Source of the DNA: Casuarina equisetifolia
Lineage: Eukaryota > Streptophyta > Magnoliopsida > Fagales > Casuarinaceae
Direction: 5' to 3'
NCBI GenBank assembly: GCA_028551475.1
Contig: CM052356.1
Span: forward strand, 27,245,884-27,309,883
DNA length: 64,000 nt
How positions within the stretch are numbered: the first letter of the stretch is position 1; the number at the start of each line of letters is the position of its first letter. Below the pieces are notes generated by a model. It was given only the letters and a program-made list of their open reading frames with translations. It was not told the DNA's origin and searched no databases. The position numbers and the translations under genes are program-made. Below, in pieces: positions 26,701 to 36,953 of this stretch.

Positions 26701-29700
26701 CAAGTATGCACAATAAACAAATTCAGGATAAGATTTTTAACTTCGCTTTAAAGAAAAAAAAAAAGGTAGGACCTGCGTAAACATGGCTTTTGCATCTGAT
26801 ATTTTCAGCCTCGTTGATATTTCACTTGGAGCAAAACTATCAGCTACGGACACAACTACATAGCCTGCCAGAACAATAGCTAGGTAGATAACCACCGAAT
26901 TTATATCCATTGGCATATCAATTGCAACTGCAGATCCTTTTTCCAAATCCAGGGTTTCAATTGCATGGGCAACCAACCTGAAATTACAGTGCCAACAAGT
27001 GAAACTCATTAAATAAAGAAATAATAAAAGACGAAGTATAATATTGAAGAAAATGCACATGAGACCTAAGGTAGAAATAAAAGCCCAAAAACACCAGCAC
27101 ATACTTATTGCATGCCACCAGTCTGCAAGCACAAGCTATTAGAATCAAATCCTAATATGCCAACATCATAAATTTTATCTGAACAAATTTAAAGCATGCA
27201 TTTATCCACAGCAGAAAAGTAGGCATGCTTCTATCAAAAGCCACATGAATACTGCCACATCAAATATGTTCCTTGGAATCTCATTAGCAATCTACAGGCC
27301 AATTATAACATATTACAAGTGACTTCAACAAGAAAATTGTATCAGACAGCAGCATACCAAACTTTTGCCCGAAGTTCTTTAAGAGTCATCCTATACACGG
27401 GTAGATCATCCTCCCCTTCATCACGCCATATTACAACTATATCATCCAAACTTCTCTTGCCATTTAAGCTCAAGCAATTCCTGGCCAGATTGACAAATGC
27501 TCCAGGCAGCCATTGACCACCCGGGTAGGACAAACGGCTGTCTCCCAAAGGACTCTCACGTAAGATACATTCGGGAGCTACCGAAAAGTTTATGCTCATT
27601 TCATCCAGTAGAATTTTCCAATAAACCTAAGAAACAAAGGACAGAAAGCCAGAAATATTAAAGAACTCATCCAAATCCATGCAAAACTTAAAACTGATGG
27701 AGGAAGACAACCTTCATATGATATATGTACTACCTCAAGGTTTGAGACTGAAAACTCCTGAAACTCAGAAAAGTTTGACATGGGATCCTTGTATTTTGAA
27801 CCCAAAAACTCTTTTCCCCGCCTCTCTAATAGCTGGCCGATATTAGTTAAGATCGCACTTTCCCTGGTGATGCAATAACAAGCTGTGTTATATTAGGATT
27901 CTATTCCCATAGCATTTTTTGTCAAAGAACATTAACAACAAATCTGCGTCTGACATATAAATTTGTTACATATACACTTACATTTGTAAGCATAAACGTA
28001 TTGAGCTGCTAACATCAAGGAACTTGTGAAAGAAATAGAAAACATGATTTAAAGCAAAAAAAGAAAAGAAAAGAATAATACTAAAACCATAATAGGCTGA
28101 TGTTCTAACACCTATTTTCTTTTCTCAGCTTTCCAGTCCTTCATTCAGGCCCTTTCATATTCTGTTACTACTTGTGTTGTTGATGTGACTAATAATCCAG
28201 TCACAAGATAGGCTACAGTGTGCTTTTTCAAAAGTCAGTTTCTCTGGAAGGAAAGTCATGAACTTTCCACGGGTTTCTAGCCAACATTTACGAGATGATG
28301 TTGGAGCCCTCTTTCTATCCAAATTTCATATTGGTAGCAACCTTAAAGACTTAGAAAGTTGCCAAATTCGACCACCCACACATAAGCCTTCTAATTACAC
28401 TCACAGATCAAAGAGAAGCTTCGTACAGTCATCCCATGGCGGACCAAGAAGCGAACTTTGTTTTCTTCAGTTGCTTCTCAGTCTGTAGCAAAACCATTGT
28501 GCCAAGAGAGGGAGACAAAACATTAACTGTTATGGAAATTTATCTTTTGTGAGTGTGTAAGGTCTACATTATGAGTGGTTTTAACAGAAGTTGCTAACGG
28601 AGAAGCTAGAAACTTCAAATAATTAATAACTCTCTCACCAACCAATTGTGAATGGACTATTTTATGCGCTCAAAATTAAAGAGAGGCTACTAGATTATAA
28701 AAGAAGCTAGAGAGTTTTCATCTGAAGAATTGTCTCACCCATCGATTGTTCATGTAGAGCCCGTAGATATCCTCAAGATGAATGAAGGAATACTACTGAA
28801 TGAGTGTTCCACAAGTCCAATACAACTATTGTGAATTGAAGCCAGTTGATATTATTACTCAATATGAGAACTATAAGTGTTGATCGTGTTGTGTTCTCTA
28901 CTAGATTCCTTCGATAGTTTTACAAATTTAATGTTTAACAAAGATTCGAACTTTTAAGGGGTCTTAAAACTCTACATTGAACTGTAAGGGATGAAGAACC
29001 AAGATTAAATGAAAAAATCATAAATGATCATACTAAGGGCTAATAAAATAAGGGTCATTCAGAAGATTACTGTAATTCTAGATTCCAAAACTGTAACAGG
29101 AGCGCGGAGAAAACTACAGAAGAATCAAACGGCAAATCGTGGTTAAATCGAAGAAGAAAATCAAGTACTACTATTGTTGCAATTGCGGACATTACAAGGC
29201 CGAGCATGCCAAATACATACTAAAGGAAAGACAATGGACTAATTTGCTAGGATGCAACAGTTACGAAGAAAAACATTTTGAAGCATGTTTCGCCACATTT
29301 TAAGAGAAGTGTCTTCTTTTTGATGAACACTGGAAAAGCCAGCCCTGTAACTCACACCGTAGAGGAGTACGATGGGTGGAGAAGTCACTACTGAAGTGAC
29401 TCCTCGACATGTCTTTACTTTTTTTTTTTTTTTTTTACTTTTATTTATTTCTCTGTTGAACGTCCCATCGAAATGCATGTCGAGAACTTTCAGTTTCAAA
29501 CTTAGAGACCACATTTTGAAAACTCATCCGTCCATGCATTTCTTTGAGTTGAATGATTTTTTCTTTATGGTTATTAATATCTGTTATTAGAAGTATTTTG
29601 TGATCATCTACAGGGCTGAAAATTTTATGTTACGTTCCTGGTAGAACGTAACGGTACCCTGCAGAGATGTGGGTAGTGTTGGGCCATTAAAAGGAACCTT

Positions 29701-30297
29701 TGAGTGGTTAGAAACCACTTGGGGTGGATATGGGTTCATGGGAGCCATGAACCGTGAGGGATAATGGTTCTCCATTGAAGGAGGATAACAGAGAAACCCT
29801 GAAAGGAAAGTTTCAAATTCATTCATCGACCCCTTCCACATTTACAATAAGGGAATATAAAGACAAGCCTACCTAACAAACCATGGGCCTGGGTACGGGC
29901 CTACACTTAGGCCCGTAACATTTTATATCTTGTAGGACCGAATTATTTCACGACACATTTACGAGGAACTCTTCCACATACAATTTTCAGAGGAAACAAA
30001 CAGTGCTTAAAGTGTAATAATCAAGGCTATTAGGAAAGCATACAGATCGGGTATCCAAGCGGGAGGGTCTGGGCCGTAGTCCTTGTAGCAACCGTAGTAC
30101 ATCATCTGGTGGAAGGAAAAGGGCAGGTCCGGGCTGAGGACGTGCTTGCAGATATTCCGCCATGTGTCAGGAGTGTCAGGTCCGGAAAGTCGGATTATTT
30201 CAGTGAGCCTGTGATGGAGTCCCTCCGCGAGCTCCAGTGAAATCCCCAGTGCTTCGATGTCCGACCTCGTAATTCTGTGTAAAGCTTTGTAAGCCAT
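20771..30297 (-). CDS. AAE18: Acyl-activating enzyme 17/18-like, peroxisomal (tandem copy 2)
   Basis: Fourteen coding exons on the minus strand: 30297-30044, 27863-27734, 27626-27358, 26977-26773, 26355-26315, 26202-26077, 25301-25228, 24150-23930, 22994-22900, 22756-22540, 22279-22154, 22074-21976, 21186-20974 and 20881-20771. Every exon has the same length as its partner in copy 1, giving 726 residues without stops or frameshifts. The P-loop [31 protein letters not shown] and the SKVMRR catalytic lysine are present. Differences from copy 1 include CFGSSGEAS in place of CFGSTGEAS and LCGGTE in place of YCGGTE. The C-terminus NSRL ends in SRL, a strong plant peroxisomal PTS1. The start was set at MAYKAL (30297) by analogy; an in-frame ATG ten codons upstream (30327) would add MSESSGEARR. 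Intron 1 (27864-30043, 2.2 kb) has gained transposon debris, listed separately. Confidence 0.91.
29140..29260 (+). mobile_element. Possible decayed copia-type Gag zinc-knuckle remnant in intron 1 of copy 2
   Basis: On the plus strand the reading around 29150-29230 gives a basic run KKKIK followed by [16 protein letters not shown], which resembles a damaged CCHC zinc knuckle of a copia Gag. No long ORF, LTR or further domain supports it, so this is a weak call. Confidence 0.25.
29628..29920. mobile_element. 293-bp solo LTR (or small LTR element) in intron 1 of acyl-activating enzyme copy 2
   Basis: The segment begins TGTTACG and ends CGTAACA, a perfect 7-base terminal inverted pair with the TG...CA ends of an LTR. 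It is flanked on both sides by TTTTA (29623-29627 and 29921-29925), a 5-base target site duplication. There is no internal coding sequence. It lies about 120 bases from exon 1 of the host gene and is absent from the copy 1 intron, so it inserted after the tandem duplication. Orientation was not fixed. Confidence 0.75.
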
Positions 30298-31713
30298 TCT
30301 TCTCGCTTCCCCTGAGCTTTCGGACAATAACTGGGGTAGTTAACATTGCAGAATGATAAGCTCAACACTGCCTGAGCAAAGACTGCAGGTTTCTTCGATT
30401 ATTTTAAGAACTGAATCCAGATTTACTAGCTGTCTAGTACGAAGTTTTGTTATAATATGGCTACATGATCCCGTGGCAATTTAAAAATTATTCATGACAA
30501 TTTAAAAAACGCAAAACCCAAATGCATAAGCTTATCAATGATGGGATTTGGCATTTATTTTTGTTGACAAAATCGCAAATCATAGACAGTAAATTTCCTC
30601 TAAACTTTAGGCTTGGTGGTGTCATGTGATCGACAAGCCTTGCATGCATTGTTGTTGTGTAGGAAAAAAAGTATGTTTTGTTTCTTACCAATAGTAATTA
30701 TTTTTAATACAGTGATAACATATGATAGTCTTAAGAAATGATTATCAAGGCAACTTGCAAGTTTGATAATCATAATCAATAGTTTACTAGGAGAACTAGT
30801 GGATTTAGCAAAGAGTGTTAAGTTGCAAATATGTCATTGTTTAGATTTCATTTTACATTAAATAAAAAAAATAAAAGTTCCTAACAATATAAGATAAGTT
30901 TTTTAAAAGAAATATAAATTTGTAATAAGTGGTATTAAAGTCAACTCATAATCCGTACAAGTTTAGAAAAAGTTAACAAAGACCAAAAAAGAGGTTAAGC
31001 CAGAAGAATATCATAATATAAACTTCATCCCACGTAAAAAAAGGAAAACCAGAGTTCTCATCTAATTCTGTACAAATTAGGCTCCAAACTTGCAAATAAC
31101 CCAATTTTTTGCAGGCCCACCATCCACCTTCCACAGTCCAAAGTTATTTAGGTTAGTTTCTAGACTCGTTGATGTCGCAGGGTTTGAAATTTCTCTTAGT
31201 TGATGGATTGAGATCGTTGAGAATCCGAGGAAGATTATGGATACAGTGGTTGGTTAGCATGCTGGGACGAAGACCCGCTGGTGAGGTGGCTGGCCGTTTG
31301 GGTAGGTGATGATGACGTGTCAGTATTACATGGCACTGACATGGACGATGTATGGTGAACGGCGGAATTGTAGGCGAGGTTAGCTGAACCTAACGAGAGA
31401 CATGAGTTTTGGAATGATAGATGGCTGATAACAACCAAACATCCAATTTCAAAATACCATCTGTCGGCTACGTCGAGCAGTGGCTTTCAGCATGGCACTT
31501 CTTTTGTTCATTTTAGGGTAAATCCATGAAATCATATGTTCAGAAAAGAGTGGAATAAGAATCAAGGAACTCTCAGAAAACAAAGGACCAATTTATTGAC
31601 ATTGATCAAAGAATTACACAAAATCGTTCAGGTTGCGTCTAATCTGGACCATTTATGCACACCAGGAACTTTTCTATGGCAGGAGGTTGAAGCAGGAAAC
31701 AAAAATGACCTTG
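30298..31713. other. Intergenic region between acyl-activating enzyme copy 2 and CAS
   Basis: Contains the copy 2 promoter (next to 30298) and the 3' flank of CAS. It is AT-rich at 30680-31050. No ORF, RNA gene or terminal repeat was recognised. Confidence 0.45.
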
Positions 31714-34357
31714 TCAATCGGCCCCAGGAAGTAGTTTTTGTCCACCCCCTCCGAAGCGTCTGGCTGCGGCAGGGATGACCCGGGACGGCGAGAGGACCTC
31801 GGCGAAAGAGAAATTATACGACTCTGTGCCTAGCCGACTCTGCAGCCATCCTCTGCTTCCAGAAAACCCATCAGCTACAATCCAGCAGTTCTTAAACCCA
31901 AGGTTTGTTAGTGTTCTCGCCACCATTTTTGCCGAGTCTGAGTATCTGCATTGAAAATCAATGTCTCATCGAGACTCTGCAGTCCATTTCACTAAAACTT
32001 GAAAGGGATAAGGAGGGAAAACTAACGAGTCCATGATCACGATGTTGGAGCCTTTGTTAATTTTCTTGAGATAAGAAATCTTCAAAGCAGCGATTTCTGC
32101 TTCCACTTTCTTTACATTCCTGACGAGGCCTTTTAACTTGCTTGGTAATTCTTCCAAACTGAAACATTAAAGCGGATAAAAAGATAGACTGTCAGAACCT
32201 ATCAGCGCACAGACGATTCTAGAGTGGATGTCTTCAAGCACACATCAGGAATGAAGGATTACTTACGGAATGGCAATCATCCGGTTCTTAGCACTAGAGG
32301 GAAGGCGAGGAATACCAGTCTTGTCCTTTTCCTTCTCTGGTCGAATATCGATCAACAAGTGGCTTTTACTGGAGATTAGATCAAGAGTTTGAGCAGGAGT
32401 AAGATCACCTAAATAAAAACACAATCATCAAAGCCTTAGCTTCTTGCCACATAAATTTGGAAGGACCACAGTCTCATAGAAATCACTGAATACCTTGATA
32501 ACCACGAAGGCTATAAGAGACGACAGACCAGATGGGGGGAACAACAAGGTATGCGAGGAATAATGCTCCAGCAGTTCCTACTATCGTAACAGGATCTGAA
32601 GACGATATGGTATCGATAGTTGACGAAGCGACAGGCTTGGCCTCTTCAATTACCTTTGTTGTCTGCTGTGCTGCACCTGCAACTGTCTGCAACCATGAGG
32701 AAGTTCTTTTTTAAAGATTTTAAACTCGTTTTGGAACTGACTGCAATCCAAACATAATCTTGCTCCAAGCAAATACACAAATTAGCTGTCCAGAAAGGAC
32801 CAACAAAACATAGAGAGAAATTAATGTTACTAATGTCTTTTAGAAAACAATGTTAAGGATAATGAATATCTGCACTGCTTCCTAAGAGGAAGTAGGCCCC
32901 TTCAGAACCTAGGATACTACATTTTCTGAAATTAAGACCTGCTAAAACTATGTTAATGAGGTAGTCACATAGAATTACAACGGTTTTAATTTTCTAACTC
33001 ATATTTTAACAGTCCCTACTATTATGATGATTAAACGTCAAAGTCAAGTGACATGTACTTTGATACAAACCATTGTGCCAATACCTAGCTAAAATGGTCC
33101 TTATCCAGTTTTTAAAACTGACTTATAAGAAAGGTTGTCTTCACATATTTAATAAGAATCTTAAACTTTCAACTTAGTAATGTGGATTTTCACTTACTAC
33201 ATCATCAACACTCCCCTTCACCACAATGGTCAAACTCTGGACCAACCCCTAGTGCTGCTTATTGCGTGACAGTCCATGAGATGTCAAGAAAAATTGAAAC
33301 TCTAATATCGTATTAGAAATGTTCATATTCAACCTTAAAAATCAACTTATAAGAAACAAGTCCCTTCACTTCTTTAACCAAATCTAAAACTCTCAAGTTA
33401 ATAATGTGGGACTTCCATCCACCGTATCATCAACATGCCTAGAGTTCATTAGCTATTTTAATAAATCGTAGACTCCCTAATTTAAAAAAGAAAAAGAAGG
33501 AACCTTAGCAGCAGTGAGAACAGGCTGTGTGTCGAAGCCAGAGCTTTGAAAGACTTCTTGGGCCTTCTTTGAAACCTCGGAAACTGCCGGGGAAGCGATC
33601 TTCAAGGCCTCTTCTCCTGCCTGCTTTAATATTGGCAATGCCACCTCGACGCCTGGCTTCAAAGCATTTCCCACAACTTCTAGCACACGTTGACTGGTAT
33701 CCAAGAAACTTGAACCCACTTCCTGGACCTGATTAATTGTTTTCTCAACCTTTGGATTCAGAAAAGTCCATCAATTTCACGAGCTCTGTATGAAATTGAA
33801 TTGAAGAACACTACTAAGGTTTCATTTGGCCAGCATTTCGGAAGCACTTTCCTCGCTTTGATATTAATAAATCGCTTCGATATCTGCTCTCAGGACTAAG
33901 AAAAGACCTAGCAAAACGCCGTCAAGATAAATGGGTATTGGCCGGATTAAAAGTAAAGCCGAGCAGTCCTCTTCTTTTTCAGGCTTCTAGCCTTCGAGAT
34001 TGATTAAAAGTTTCGATCCCACAAAGCAAGAAAAGTACTTCCCATAAACTCACCAATGAACCCTTCACAAAGACTCAAACTTTATTAACTTACTTTCGCA
34101 AGAACAAGAGGACTTACTTCAGTGACAGAAGAGACTATCTGATCCTTGGAGAGGCTGAGAGCCTTTGCATCCTGGGATGGAGAAAATAGAGCCAACAGAG
34201 ATATGGTGGTTGATGTGGGTAACGAAACCGAAGTGGGTCTGAATTGCCGTCGGAAAGAAGCTCTGGGCGTGGAAGATGGTGAGGAAGGAGCGGGGGGAGA
34301 AACCCTGGGGCTAGCTGAAGCTCGGATGGCCAACTCCATAGCCATTCGCGCCACCAT
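31714..34357 (-). CDS. CAS: Calcium-sensing receptor CAS, chloroplast thylakoid, rhodanese-like domain
   Basis: Six exons on the minus strand: 34357-34118, 33749-33504, 32686-32494, 32408-32267, 32158-32027 and 31945-31714, phases consistent, 394 residues (Arabidopsis CAS is 387). CAS is a thylakoid protein needed for Ca2+-dependent stomatal closure and chloroplast signalling (established). Residues 1-65 form a Ser/Pro/Arg-rich transit peptide; residues 70-190 are the acidic, helical N-terminal half (DQIVSSVTEVEKTINQVQE). A single membrane span lies at about 195-217 (VTIVGTAGALFLAYLVVPP). The C-terminal half from GDLTPAQTLDL to about residue 340 is the rhodanese-like domain, with IDIRPEKEKDKTGIPRLP and INKGSNIVIMDS. 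The position of the rhodanese catalytic cysteine reads D-S, as in known CAS proteins, so sulfurtransferase activity is not expected. The tail RRFGGGGQKLLPGAD lacks the threonine that STN8 phosphorylates in Arabidopsis. The start is MVARMAMEL; M5 or M7 are alternatives. Confidence 0.94.
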
Positions 34358-35377
34358 TCAGAGTCAGATGCTACTGTGTCCTAGTGTCACTGTAGCAGGA
34401 TGGATCACAGATGAATGTGTGATTGGAAATAAGTGGAGGAAATGTAGGTAACATTGGAAAGGACCTTCCTTTCTGGTTGGTCCAGGACATCCTATGTGGC
34501 ATAACTCCAGTCCATGTGGCATTCCTGTGGTGGCTGTGGCTTCATGGCCGAATCGGACTCTGATCAGAAATTCACGGTCTAGAAACAATAAAGGCTAAAA
34601 GGTGTTTCCAATCTCATTTAAGATGTTGATGGTTATAATATATATTCTATTCCTTATACTTGAACAACACCAAGCTTGTTAAGGCACTTAGTACAACTAT
34701 TATACTTGACACACTTATGAAGTCGCAACAATTAAGGCAAATTATTATGTTAGTTTAAGTGGAATTATAATTCAATGAGTTAAACCAATTCTTGAATATT
34801 TTATTTGATTTATGTGATTTTCTTTTAAATGCTCAGTTGAGTTTGATTTCCTCATAAGTTAAATATTAAGTTCAAATTTAATTTATTTACGCCTTAAATG
34901 GGCTCAAATTTATTCACAAGATGTTAAAACTAATTTTTTTTAAAATATTTTATATGAAAAATACTAATTTTTATTCTTTTTAAATTGATTTACATTAATT
35001 ATAAGCTATTCAATTATTATCAAAATTACCATTCAAGTTTTTTTTTTTTTTTACGCACATGCTTGAGGAGGAAGATGGGACTCGAACTCACAACCAGTGG
35101 AACTATCTATAAGGTAATAAATAAATGTTAAAGACATAAATACTTAACAGTAAGTATATGTTAAAATTTGAATTTTAACCTCAATATTCAGCTGAAACAA
35201 ATATGTTTCAGCTAAAAAATAAAAATAAAATTATAAAAACCTGTTCCACCTTATTTTAGTTAAACTGAAATCATCTCAATTAGTATTGCACCGGCAATTG
35301 AGCAAACAAATTGAGTGAACAACTGAATTCGTGTTGGTAAAAGGTTGAAATTGCATATTTAACAACTATAGGAGAAA
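34358..35377. other. CAS upstream region and AT-rich spacer
   Basis: The first 250 bases hold the CAS promoter and 5' UTR; no clear TATA box was found. From 34600 the sequence is very AT-rich with a 14-base T tract near 35038. Apart from the SINE-like piece listed separately nothing is recognised. Confidence 0.4.
35034..35100 (-). repeat. Possible 5'-truncated tRNA-derived SINE tail
   Basis: On the minus strand the motif GAGTTCGAGTCCC resembles a pol III box B, followed about 30 bases later by an A tract of roughly 14 bases. That is the layout of a SINE 3' end. No box A is recognisable upstream and no target duplication was found, so the call is weak. Confidence 0.25.
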
Positions 35378-36316
35378 TTATATACTCCAGAATCGTGTTG
35401 ATGCCTGAATCTCTGTGAGGTATTCTATCGTAGCTTTTCCAGGTTTAATCTTTGGTATCCTTGCACCTATCTTGTTTAAGTAATCAGAAATTTCCTTCGG
35501 CAAGTTGGCCTAGATAGATTATTAAGAAAGAATCTGAATTGATAACTAGAGACATAGAAACCACCACACTCATTTTCTGACAATTGTAAGACTTAAAGCG
35601 TGGAACAACTTAACACAATTTGTATAATTTATTCGTTTTCTTAATTTGTATAAAAAGATAATTAATGTGTAGAATTTATGTCATAGTAAAAAAGAGGGTA
35701 GAGTTGTAACGTCATTCTGCATAAAAAGAATTTTTATGTCGTGCGAACCTATATTGTATGCAGTGATCAATGATTTTATGCTTCCGTTTCTGATGATGAT
35801 AACAATGTTGAATGGCATCTTGTAATCCCGTAGCTCAAATATACATATCAAGAAATATAGACGATGCATGCAGTAGTTTGCAATTATTCTGTCATTCTAT
35901 AACCCACCTCTGCTTCCACTGATGTGGCATTTTGATGTCAATCATTCCAACCATACCTTAGTTTTGATATATCAGATAGTCTAAAGGTCCAAAATATTTT
36001 GAACCATAGAGGCAATATCAAGAAATAAATTCATCAAACATTGGAAAATCTGGTTCAAAACTTTTGTACTACGTGAATGGTTTAATCCCCAAGAGGAGAG
36101 GGAAATCATGATAACAATATGTCCTAAAAGTATTTTGCCTTACAGCATATAAAAACAAAGGAAAGATACTTATAATGTCAAAGACATTTAATAGGAAGAC
36201 CAAAAATGCATATACCGAAAAACCCAAGGCTCTGCACCTACAGAAGTTTCAGGGTTCAATATCTCCTTCACATGCTCCCAGAAAGGTGATCCTAGAAGAC
36301 TGCCAAATAAATCATT
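35378..36316 (-). other. Exon-like coding blocks of an unidentified gene or gene remnant
   Basis: Two minus-strand blocks look like exons. Block A (36316-36216) has acceptor GTAG and donor CG|GTATAT and reads NDLFGSLLGSPFWEHVKEIL then NPETSVGAEPWVF. Block C (35509-35378) follows a polypyrimidine-poor acceptor CTAG and reads ANLPKEISDYLNKIGARIPK then IKPGKATIEYLTEIQ before a TAA. A third possible block near 35838-35755 reads LRDYKMPFNIVIIIRNGSIK, but its phase does not join A directly. Composition is protein-like and the order is collinear. I do not recognise the family. It could be a small real gene with missing exons, or the 3' remnant of a lost gene. Neighbours are CAS on one side and the PPR gene on the other, same strand. 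Confidence 0.3.
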
Positions 36317-36953
36317 CTACTGAGAATAGGACAGAGGTAAAACCTTTATAAGACAGATCATGTTGTCTAAATTTTTAGTACACAGTAAAGCAGCTAATAA
36401 TAAGCATGCCTGCCAAAATCAACCACAAAATGAGGCCTCAACTATCCTGATGGGCATACAATTGTAATGGAATCTCATCCTTAAGATGCAAAACACATAT
36501 ACACACATACAATGGACATCTAAATCAATTGTCAGCAAAATAACCTTGCAATAATGCAGGGAAATCCCAAGAGATAAGTGGCTGTCTGAAGGGGCTGCAT
36601 TCTTGATGGATTAATATTACATCACATTGAGACTGTCCAATTTTGGCTGTGCTAATGCAACAGATGATCTTGTCGTCTTCTTACTTAGGTAAAAAGGATT
36701 AAGAGCATTGCGAAATGTAGACCTCTGGTGTCCGGCCGCAAAAAGGATGTGAAGGTATTGGGAAGTATTGAGCTTAGGACCTCTACGATTATATGTTGAA
36801 GTATTGAAATTAATCTACAACCTTGATTCTCAGGAAATATATGTCGAAGGAGCCAGCTATGGCTATCACATACTTCAATTCTTTCAAAAATTTGTGTAAC
36901 ACTAATTTATTGAGATTTACCACCCGAAAAGTCATGCAACAGACTGGATTTCC
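36317..36953. other. 3' flank of the PPR gene
   Basis: Directly downstream of the PPR stop codon (minus strand). Probably the 3' UTR and spacer. No exon-like block or repeat was recognised. Confidence 0.4.

Noticed and set aside
20771-30297. Acyl-activating enzyme copy 2 as a pseudogene because of its large, transposon-bearing intron 1
   Set aside because: All 14 exons, phases, splice sites and catalytic motifs are intact.
30298-30327. N-terminal extension MSESSGEARR of acyl-activating enzyme copy 2 as the true start
   Set aside because: Copy 1 starts at MAYKAL and the exon lengths match exactly from that Met; the extension has no support.
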